The notes under the pieces are model-generated. The model saw only the letters and a program-made list of their open reading frames with translations. It made no database searches and was not told the origin of the DNA. A program made the translations under genes and the position numbers. Below, piece after piece: positions 13,701 through 25,700 of a stretch of 64,000 bases of DNA. The stretch covers positions 18,798,318 to 18,862,317 of the forward strand of contig OZ038451.1 of assembly GCA_964036195.1 (NCBI GenBank), written 5' to 3'. Every line of letters begins with the position of its first letter. Positions within the stretch are counted from its first letter, which is position 1. The stretch is from Sphaerolaimus hirsutus. Its lineage: Eukaryota; Nematoda; Chromadorea; Monhysterida; Sphaerolaimidae.

Positions 13701-16700
13701 ACAAAAACATAAGATTTGGATATGAAAAATAAGATTTGGATACACAATTGACACTTTACTTTACATTTGACTTTACAATTGACACTTTACTTTACATTTG
13801 ACATTTGACTTGACACTTGACTTTACATTTGACACTTTACTTTACATTCAACATTTGACTTGACACTTTACTAAAGTAACACTTGACACTAAAGTAACAC
13901 TTTACATTTGACACTTGACACTAAAGTAACACTTTACATTTGACACTTTACTTTACACTTTACAGGGCTTGGGACTGCCCCCTGGGGTCTTGTAGATTTG
14001 GACTTGGAATTTGTAGATAGATAGCTGGAGCGTTTAGGGGGGAAAACTCCGCCCGACTACCCCCTACCAGACCAATGCTTCAGACTAAACGCGTCGGATG
14101 AAAAAGCGTCATAAAAAAGCGGCAAGTGCTTACGGTAACATTCGAATGAACGGAAAAAAGCGGCAAACGCCAATGCCAATACCGCTAGCGCTCCAAAAAT
14201 GCGTATTTTTCAGAAAATATAAACTCAGAAAGTCTCTAAAAAATATATATCAAAATATTTTTGAAAAAACGCTGAAAGAATAATAAATATAAAATATATA
14301 AAGGAGAGGTTATTAATATTTTCTTTTCAAATAAATATATCGAGAAAATCCAGAGAAAATATAAATAAATACCGTAAATCCTCGAATAAGTCCCCAGGGG
14401 AGTTATTTTTTGTCAGAATTTTTTGAGGGGGGACTTATTCGAGGGGAGGAGTCATTTTTTCGTCAGAATAGTCAGGGAAAAAGTATAAAAGTAAGCAGAA
14501 AATAAGCATAATTCTGCATACATAAGAGCATAAATACGTCGCCGCCCTTAGGTTAAACATAAGACTTTATCGTTGCACGCTGCACTGCATTTGCATTCGG
14601 TGAATGACACAATGCATTTGCGGTAACGATCAGAGGGGGGAGTTTTTCGAGGGGGGGATTATTTTTTCCTCACGCTCACAACAGGGGGGAAGTTATTCGG
14701 GGGGGGGGGGAGTTAATCGAGGGGGAGACTTATTCGAGGATTTACCGTACACATGATTTTTTATATAAAAAATATACAAATCTCCCGAGATTGTTGGAAC
14801 GCTAGTTACCGGGGAAGATAGTGCCAGAAAAACCAATTACTCTTTGATGCGACCGCGCACACTAGTACACCATCGAAAGTAGGGAAACTCATAAATCTGT
14901 TCTGAACGCAATTAAGTTTACCACAATCAATTATTTTTGATCGCTGTCATCAGTAGTCCTCAGATACCTCATTGCGTACAACACAGATTTGAGTTTCCCA
15001 AATTTCGGTGGTGCACTAGTGTGCGCAGCGCCAGTGGTGCCGCACACACTAGTTTACCGGCTCAGTAAACTCGGATTTGGTTAACTCACAAATCGACATT
15101 GAACGCATTTCAGTTTACCGCAATGAGGTATCAGTCAACTATTTAAGATTGACAAAGATATAGAAAAAACTCATTCTGGTAGACTCAGATGCATTCAATA
15201 TCGATTTACGAGTTTACCAAATCCGAGTTTACTGAACCGGTAAACTAGTGTGTGCGGCACCACTGGCGCGCGCCGGCAAAAATGGTTCACACGAATCAGA
15301 GGCGAGAGGAAAACCGCCAGCCGTCAATCACGAATAATGACTTCAAAATTACGCCAACACGACGATTCAAATCAGACACCACGACGATCAAGTTACACAA
15401 AAAAATGGATTGGCCATAAATATCAGTGTCCAGCGAAGTGCCCCTTCTACACGCAATAAATAATGCATTGATTGACACATTTAATAAGCAAGGTTTGATT
15501 GACGTCATGTGGTTATTTATGTGCCATTGTGAAGGCATCATATCTAAATCATAGCATCGACACTTCAGTACTGTTACAGAAATAAAAAGGGTGAATCCCC
15601 TTCGATTGATTAAAAGAGGTTTTTTGAAGAGAAGATATTAGAAAAATGCCGGAAGTTTTGGGGGGTAGGGGAAAAATCCTATATTTCTGTACATTTATGC
15701 CAGTGCACAAACGTGGGTCACTGTGTAAGCAGCTTCTAAATTTACGATGTGTAAAGTGTTGGGCGATCGGACAATACAGTGACAGCAGCTCTAAATAAGT
15801 TGTAAATAAATATGTAATTAGTTGGGTGCGCTCGCCAGCAAGGAGATTGCCTTGCACAATTATTTAATTAAGATGCTTTAAAATGGTGTTTCAGGGCTTC
15901 ATTGCATAAGTATTTAGCTTACGGTAGCTAAAACACGCAGGTTAGCACTAGCATCCCTTTCCTATCTAGTGGTTGGAAATGCACCACTTGTTTTAAGTTA
16001 GGTATCAAATGCTATTGTTTATAGTATACATGGCTACAGTTGAATAATTCCATATTATCCCATCATGAACATATGTTGTGCCATTTTTGTGTAACAAAAC
16101 ACCATTCTCATTGTTATTTCCAACACTATAAATAGTTTGTTAGTGTGCAATGCATATGTATGTGTGTGATGAAGCCACCAAAGTTAGCGACCTCTGCCAC
16201 CGATTCCGGCAACAACTCCAAGACCGTAATGAGCGACGGTCTCTAGAGTGATTAGATTTTCTTGTTGTAGCCAAATGTTCACTTGCCGGCAGCCAATTGC
16301 ATTTATTTCGTTGTTGCGTGTTGGAAAGGGGTTTCAAAATTGTTTCAGGTACTTTATTGTCAATCAGATGCAGCATGAAATACAAAAGCGCAAAGTTAGC
16401 AAGCTTCCTAGTTGAAGTTTCTATTGCTAACTTATTTATTCCAAGCTCGGGGTCAAAAGACTTGGGTCGAAAGACTGAAGTAAAAACTTCCAAAGTTGCA
16501 GAAACACAATAATTTGTATAGAAAACCTGGCTACAATAATTTTCTAAATACAATGCACAAATAAGACACATTTAGCCAGAACAGTTGGCATACACAGCAC
16601 ATGTGTATATTCAAATAAGTATGGTAGAGAAATACAGAGTACAAATTGGGAGAGAAAGAAACAATTAATCTTGCAGGGCGCTAAGTTGGCAAACTTGGGT

Positions 16701-19700
16701 GAGTTACTAATCTATTCCAATTTGTCAGAAAACATTGACAGTTTGGAACCTAATTTGATAGAGTTGAAAACTGTAAATAGTGTTGTAAACTGTTCTTAAA
16801 TATAAGCAGAGCAGGGTATGAATTAAGTATAATAATCACTTCCTGAAAATGTGTATTTGATAGTGGAACAAATTGGGGTTTAATTGAGGTAAACAAATGT
16901 CATAGTTAAAATTACTATGAAATTCCATATATAAAACATGTCAAATATATGTGTGAATAGAATATTGCAAAGTTAATTGAATATGCCTACGCATAGGGCT
17001 TGGTAAATATGTGCTAGTCAAATATACAGGGCACCATTTCTCTATTCGGACCCTGGCCTAAGTTAATACATTGCAGATAGCGTTTACCAAAAACTAGTGA
17101 CATTTTACAGGGCTTAACTTACCTATTTTACAGGCAAACTATGTAAATGTATATATTAAAATGACTAGTTAATTAAGGCAAATCAAATGAGCCTAAGTTT
17201 GAATTCATAAACCTAAATACAACTTAATTGACATTTTAACTTGAATATTCCACATAAACCTACAAATAACTTATAAGACACTTTCTTAATCAAATATTCC
17301 CCATGGATAAATAATATAGTGCATGAAAACCAAACATTAGTTGTGGTCAAATAATATAGTGCGTGAATAGAAATAGTTTGTGCGGATAAATTACATGTGC
17401 GGATAAGTGAATTGAATGAAATGATATGATATGAAATAAGTAAAGCGGGCAAATGAATAAAATGGACAAAATGGACCTAATTATCAAATCTCTGTATTCT
17501 CTATCCATCCATTCCGCTACGGTCAACACAATGTGTAACCCAGCTGTGAATGGAATAGAGGCAAGAAGCTAGTTATTATACCAGTGCAGCTGGTGTGTTG
17601 TGTATTTACACAAAATACATGCAACACTGTATTAGCATTGCAGAGCCATGAAGGCATCAGTTGTTTCAGAAATACACAGTGCATTTGAAACATTTATGTG
17701 TGTAATTATGAAGCATCTCCCTTCAAACAGCTGTGTATTTCATCTGCATTTATATATTTGTAATAGTCAGCTGGTTATTTGAGATTGGGGCTCAAATGCA
17801 TAGGCAAATGCACATTATATGTAAATAAATGTCATAAATATTTGTGCAACATGGATTAGGCCATGTATGCAGGTAACAGTACAAATATTGAGCGGACCGC
17901 AGCTTGGCACAGAATGTTACCATATTTTGATGCATGGGGTCATGTTGATCAATTTTTTTCTATTTAAACTACTTGGTGGCAGGGGTCTCGAATGGGGGGG
18001 GGTGGTTGGGGGGGGGGGTTACCCCCCCCCCAAACCGCCCAGCTATCTATGTATCCCGGAGGCCGCTCAGCTATCTATCCCGGAGGCAAAATTTTGGGCT
18101 ACTACCCCCTAAACCCCCCCCCCCCAAATCGCCCAGGACGAAATTCAAGAAACCCCTGACTGGGGGGCTGCGTATATAGGCTTTCCGATAAAGTTTATCG
18201 GGTAAAAAACATATACATCAATATACATGTAATGCATTGACAATTAATTTACTTTACAAAGGACTGCAGCAAAAAAAATTGCAAATATATGCGCAAAGGC
18301 GAAAATGGTTCATGTCTTACAAAACAGCACAAATCTACAATCCATGAATATCGTGTCTGTTTTATATTACCCGTACGCGTGAGATCAAAGATCCACTAAT
18401 CCCAAAGCAATTTGCATTAAAAGCCGACCATAAAAACATCAAAGGTCGCCCGACACAGATGGAAATGGTATGGAATATCGGTGTAGACGAAAAGTTTGCC
18501 ACATGGCACTGATTGAATTGTAAGTGTGAACATGTGGCATGACCGGAATCAATGGCGATCCGGCACTCATAGAAGGCCCTTTTCGGCACTTAAGAAAAAC
18601 AATATTATAATGATTGGCTGGGGAAATGCATAATCGGCATGCCGGAAACGTGAAACTGGGGCCAGTTCAACGCCATGTAAAGTGTAAAGTTACACAAAAT
18701 TTGTCACATGCCGTGTAAAACAAGCGGTAAAATGCGAACGGGATTTTTTTACGAGGTACTTATATTTTACGCGGTTATTGACCTTGAGAAATTTGTGTGA
18801 TATTTTACACTTTACATGACATTTTATAGACCCTGCATTACTTTACAAGTAGGGAACACGTGACGGTTCACAGCTAAAAACATGAAAGTTCTACCGCATC
18901 ACTTGACAAGTACATCTCAACCGTTTTTTAACGCTCACTCGACCAGCGAATATTTCAACTGTTAAAAGTAAAACTTGACAAGTACATATTATACTCTGAC
19001 TTCACAAGTAAATGGATACACAAATGTCATAGATGCCACGTGCACATGTTTTCTGCCACGTGCCACATGCACACGTGTGGTCTGTTTTCATTATGCAACC
19101 AATGTCGCAGTAATCAAAGGTAACTTCAAAGTTAATAATACGTATTATCCATGGAATGGAATTGGTTATATCCATGCGGTTTGTGCATGAATCGTCACTA
19201 CCTGAATTGTCAATTCCTGAATCGTCACTGCCTGTTCCGCATGTGTACTGAGCTGCAATCGTTCTTATATGCACATGGACTGAGTTGTCAATGTATGAAT
19301 GGTCAAGAGTTGTCACTGGTCATTAAAGGAAATGCCGCCCGCCGTGTGCACACAATGTATTTACGTTTTGCGGCATGCTTTTTAGTATTGAAAAATTGAT
19401 TATCACTGCATTTCAGATTCAGTGAAAACAGTGTTCCTTATATTCTACCTTTTTGGTTGTAAACATATTTTATTGTAACTAGAGAGAATAAATAAATTCT
19501 CAGTAAAAAATGTATGTATTTGTATAAACTATGGTAAAACGTTTTTTAACAATTCTGATTTTTGGAAATTACAACAACAAAAAACAACCCTTTAACCATT
19601 TTATTTTTAACAACCCCAATTATAATTTATGAAAAAAACAATGTTTTTTTTTATGACCCCAGTTGAAAATAAGGATAATCTTTTGTTTCGTAGCAAAGTG

Positions 19701-22700
19701 GAAATACTTCAAATTAATCTCCAATCTACAAAGGTATTTACCCACGCCGAAAGCACAGTGGGCTGGTGGAAGTACATTAGTAGGCGGTTGGAAACACAGA
19801 GCACTCGCATACACATGCGATACCCACAAATATTTTGTGACCATTCATGCAAATGTTCATACGCTTTTTGACAATACAGATCTGTGTTCATTAAGGCGAG
19901 TGATCATTCAGTAAGTGACCATTCAAAAAGTGACAATTCGCTGAGTGACGATTCAGGAACACACCATCCATGCGCCTGCTTTGCGCCTGATGCAACATCG
20001 TTTCCTCTCTTTGATGTGGCGGTGTCTATCAAAGATGCATGCAGCAAAAATACTTTAACGAATGCCCCGCGAACCAGAACACGTGGCTCGAGCCATGGGA
20101 TTATCCAGCCAACAGATTTGTGAAGATATGTGAATTTCCTCCAAATAGATATTATTTACCGGGGGGTTCAAGGGATAGTAGCTAAAAAATTGCCTTGGGA
20201 AAGATAGATAGGTGAGCTAGATACGCCCCAGGGCTATTTAGAAACCTGGAGCATTTGAGGGACCATGACCACTTTACAAGTATGAAAGTTTACAAGTAAC
20301 AAAAACCTGAAACTTTACAAGTAATTTCATACAACTTTACAAGTAATAAGTCCCAAGTTTACAAGTAGATATCAACTGCATTTTTGCGCGCACTTTACAA
20401 GTAAACCACCAATCTTTTCAAGTAAAAAAGCGCACTTTACAAGTATATTATGAGTGGGTACACATCAAAAAACGCCGGCAGGTAGACAGGTGTTAGCTGC
20501 TATCCTTGTGCAAACATTGCATTAATTTTCAAACAAAAATTCCGATATCCCTAATTGAATGTAATCGGCGCGTGTATCTCCTTCGCGCCTGTTGCAGTCA
20601 AGCCCACTGCCTTTGATGAAGCGGCATCTAAAAAGAAATGCATGCAGCAAAAATATTTTGTCAAATGCCTGGGATGGGATTATCCAGGCAGTGGAAAAAT
20701 GCAAAAAAGGCTTTAACTTATGTGCATTTGTATGTCATTCATCAGTCTGAGTCATTGGATTGCATAGTTATCATGGCTGGTGGTTTTGGTAGAATTGATG
20801 AATATTTGCAGGGCTTGTCAACTAAGAACAAGCCAGTGCTTTTCCTTAAAAGTACTGGTCACGCCGATCACTATATGAAGTTCATTTTGGCCACTGTCCT
20901 AGCTGACAAAAAAATTTTTCACTTGTGCCGATTGCGCAAAAATTACCGCGAAAATTCTAATGGCGCTGCACACACTAGTTTACTAACATAAGTAAACTCA
21001 CTTTGGGTGCTCATAAACCAGCTTTGAACGCATTTGAGTTTACCAAAATGAGGTATCTGTATACTACAGTTGACGAGGATCTAAAAAAACGTATTCTGGT
21101 AAACTCAATTACGTTCAAAGCTGATTTATTGCTTGCATTGATTTGTAGAAACTTTTTCATGCCGTTTCCGGAGAGAATGTATTTCACATATATTTACTGT
21201 TTTCACATATTTATAATTACTATTCACATAAATACCTACACTTATAATTGCCGCCGTACTGCGCAATATTTTCACTACTCATATTATTTATTTATACTGA
21301 TACGATGACCTACTTGTAAAAATGTCATATACTTGTAAAGTGCGCTTTTTTACTTGAAAAGATTGGTGGTTTACTTGTAAAGTGCGCGCAAATATGCAGT
21401 TGATATCTACTTGTAAACTTGGGTCTAATTACTTGTAAAGTTGCATGAAATTACTTGTAAAGTCTCAGGTTTTTGTTACTTGTAAACTTTCATACTTGTA
21501 AAGTGCTGCGGGGTCCATTTGAGGGGGGGAGGGGGTAACCTCCCGCCACCCCCCATACTGGACCCCTGAGTGATCATAAATATCATAGTATTGCACATTT
21601 CACATTTCTTTCACATTTTTAGTTGTCTTGTTCTCCCTACTTGTCAAATGTCAAAAGTGTAAAGTGAGCACCCCATCTTACAGGGCTGGTCATTTGTTTT
21701 AGTTGTGTAATGTTTTTGTTGTGTCGATTGGCCCTACACAATCTAGATGACGGGCGCTCAATTGGTGCCAATAAGGCAAGTAGAAAGGTGACGAGAAAAG
21801 TAGTAATTGGGTTCATGCGTGACCGAGTTTATCGGACGAGGAACTGGGATATCGAATTCCCTGGTTAAGGTAAATTCATAAGTGAGAAGTAAAACGTAAA
21901 TAGTAAAAGTGACTAGGGATGGCACAAACTGTTTTTAACGACCGTTTTTTTTATTTAACGACCGTTTTTAGCGACCGTTTTTAACAACGTTTTAAGAAAA
22001 ACACGGGGTTTTTTAAATAAAAAGGGGTTTTTTTAAAAAGCTCCTAGGTATGGTTATGGGTCTACACATACAGGTATATCAGTACTCTATGATGTTAAAT
22101 ATAGCCATAGAATAGCTGTGGAGCCATGGGATAGCATTATAAGTGGTAATTTCTGTCAAAAATACCCATTTTTTGTCAACTTGTTTAGGGTTGGAAAAAA
22201 AAACGTTTTTTTAACTCGATGTTTTTTATATATAAAAAACGTTTTTTTTTTAAAGCTCCCAGATATGACATTGTGTCAACATATATAGGTATATCAGACA
22301 GTGGCAATACTCTGTGATGTTTTATATGACCATATAATGGCTGTTGAGCCATGGGATAGCATTTTAAGTGGTGATTTGTGTCAAAAATATCCATTTTTTG
22401 TCGATACATTCGTATATTGCCTTATAGTCAAATGTTCGTGACTTCAGGTAAAGTTTGGCACGGAATAGTGATGAAACAAGGTTATAAAAGGAGGTTGTTA
22501 CTTTGGGAGTGAAGTTACACACTGTGGAGGTACATGGAAGCACATTACCTCAATATTATATACTACACCGACATATGACGGCTTTTTAACCCATTGTAGC
22601 ATATATAAATGGATACTTTGATACTAAAAATCCCACAAAACCAATGAAAACAACCACCAATGTCAATTTGTGTGTGAAATTGCGCGCTTGCGCGCAAAAA

Positions 22701-25700
22701 TTTTGCAAAATACCTAGTGCTTAGTACTAAAAATTTTGGTCGATGTTTAAAAAAAACAACATTTCGGACGTCATGTTTTTAAAAACAACAACGTTTTTTT
22801 AATAAAAAAACGTTTAAAATAAACATCGGCCAACCCTAAACTTGTTACGTATATCGCCTTTTGTCGAATGTCCGTGACTTCAAGTCAATTTTTGTGCGGA
22901 ATAGTGCTTAAATAAGGTTTAAAGAAAGGGCTAATACATTGTCAGTGATTTTTCACACTGTAGAAGTAAGTGGGAGCATATTGGCTGGATATTTATATAA
23001 CACACTAACATATCACGGCTTATTATTATTTATTACACAGTAGCATGAACAAATGGAATCTTTCACACTAAAAATGCCTCAAAACCAATGAAAAAAACCA
23101 CCAATGGTACTGTGTATGCGAAATTGCGCGCAAAAAATTGCAAAATACATAGTGCGATGCCTCTGTATTTTTATATAAAAACCGGTTAAAAAAACACACG
23201 TGTCATCGCTAAAAGTGACGATAAAAGTTCGGTTAGATATGTAAAGTTAGATCACGCTTTGAAAGTGATAACTCAAGTAGTAACTGACGTCCTATACGAC
23301 AAAACGTTTTCAAAAGAACCCCATAACCAATTGACAAAATAAATTTAAAAAGGTATGTTTCATACTCAAAAATGCAGTGAAACAAAACTTAAATTACAAA
23401 TTCAAATTTGTAACGAGTTTGTCGTAAAAAGAAGAAAAAAAATAAAAAGTTCCCACCTGAATTCGATGAGAGCACATTGACACTCTCCATAGCTGCAACC
23501 AATTCATCCACTAGTAAAATATCGTCATCGTTCGATGAACTTTCATTGTCAGCAATAATATTTTCAACCAAAATTCTCTCTGAATCTAAATTAGCAACGG
23601 CCCAAACTTTCTGATTTTCTTTGTTCCCACTTTCAGTCCAATCCTCTAATCCAAACTGATTAGAATTCTCCACTTTAGAAATAGAATTTTCATCGATATC
23701 TCTAGCTATCTCGATAACTGCGCTAATCTTCGGGGCACATTTTAGCTTTTTAGTTCGATCTTTACTTCCATTTTCTCTGGGTTTACGAATGTCATTCGAC
23801 TTAGGATTAGAAAAATCACAATTTGAATTTGAATTATTTTTATGTAGCGTAGAATTATGAAATGCGCCAGCTGAATCCATTTCAGAAACAATTTGTGAAG
23901 TCGTTGGTACACTGCTAGAATGTTGTAATTTTGCAGAAGTTTTAGCGGGCCGATTCGTAGAGCTGAAGTAAAATTTGGAATTGTGGTGAAATAAGGTGTA
24001 ATTTGCAATGACGTCACCCTAAATTAGCATTCAATAAAAATTGATGGAGCGCGAATAAATTGAGTCAGGTGATAGATAATACGGTTAGGGTTGGAATGTT
24101 CCAGTCGATATCGAACACGATATTTGTTTGCCTTATTTTATGTTTGGTGTCTATATTCAGCGTTGTTCTCTAAATTTTTCGATATATACCTACGACAGAC
24201 AGGAGAATGCATTATCAGACTGGCATAGCATTTGACAACTCAGTAACAACTATTCTATCCTTACTCTATATGCCACTTTTGGAACCCATTTATACCCTAT
24301 TTCCTTTTTTTAAACATTGACCATCGTTTTCAAAATATGTCACGTTTTTAAGTATGGCAGAGTCATTGAAAAAAATTTATAACTACTTTCAACACATTTG
24401 TTATTCGTGAATGACCTTTGAACTTAGTTTCGCGCCCTGCTCTTTAAATTCACATGATACAATTCTTTAGAAAGTAACTAAAAAATCGTACACTTTATAC
24501 AGTCACACCACAAAACATTCAAACAAATTGAATACCATATAATTCCAATATAAATTCACCAACCATTTCGGAGACGTCTGGCGTGCATTTTTGGCCCCCA
24601 GCAATTTTGACAGCGTAACATTTTTCTCATACCTACCCAGCCAATCGCGCAGTGTCTCCACAGCTACTCCGTGCACCGAGCGCCTGTCAAATAGCGAAAA
24701 TATTTGACACAAAGTTGACAAGAAAATTTGGGTTGAATTTGATAAAGTAGGATATAACTTTTCGATTCTTTGGAAGTTGTAAATAGTAAAATGCTCGACA
24801 TTTTGATGTCAGATGATTTAGGTAATGTTGATCTCGCCATTTCCTATTTCGGGTAACCTAGGTATTTCAGAAGGCTGGGTGACTCTTATTGAAAGAATGC
24901 TTTAAAATGCATGCTTCATGTCATCAAAACACAACCATCTTATTGGACAACAATCATCACGAGGAATTGAAATCGACAATGATTGTCAATATCAACCTAT
25001 GGGGAAATTTATGTGAAACGTATTTCTGTGCAAAAACTGTTTACAATAACATTACCTATGCCGGTCAAGTGTAAAAAATTTATGGAAAAAAAACAGTAGT
25101 AAAATGACAGCTGAAAAAACTAACTTAGCACATTCAGCTGGCTTAAACTTCCATTCCGTATCGGGTTCCATTATGTAAACTTCATAATTACCTCGGACTG
25201 CCTGTAAAAATTTCAACAGGAATAATTTAACAAAAATACTTCGTAACAGGGCCGTATCCAGGGGGGGCGGGGGGGGGGGGCTGCAGCCCCCCCCCCTCCC
25301 GGGGCGAGACCAGAAAGTGACCAGAAAATGCGACTTTTTCAACGTCAGCGTAAAAAATTTTGCGCGCAAGCGCGCATTCAACACCAGATATAAGGTATTA
25401 TCATCAGATTTGCTCCATGTGGCCGCAAATCATTAAAAATGTTGTGCTTTTTGCTGTTATGTATGTATATTTACATACATATACAGCGTGCCATGGCGCT
25501 GACGCCAACACCAATGGCGCCATGGCGTGGCGCCTACTAATGGCGCCAGCGCCATGGCGCCATTCCGCCACTATGTAGCTAAAATTTTAGGGGGGGGGGG
25601 GCTGACCCCCCCCTCGCCGGGCTCCGTAAACAAGCAGCCCCCCCCCCGCTCAAAAATCCTGGATACGTCCCTGCTTCGTAAATACCATTTTTTACCTGTG

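Noticed and set aside
16140..16571. 143-codon minus-strand frame
   Set aside because: Ordinary-looking composition, no motif, no splice partner and no conserved family features recognised; judged a chance frame in AT-rich intron.
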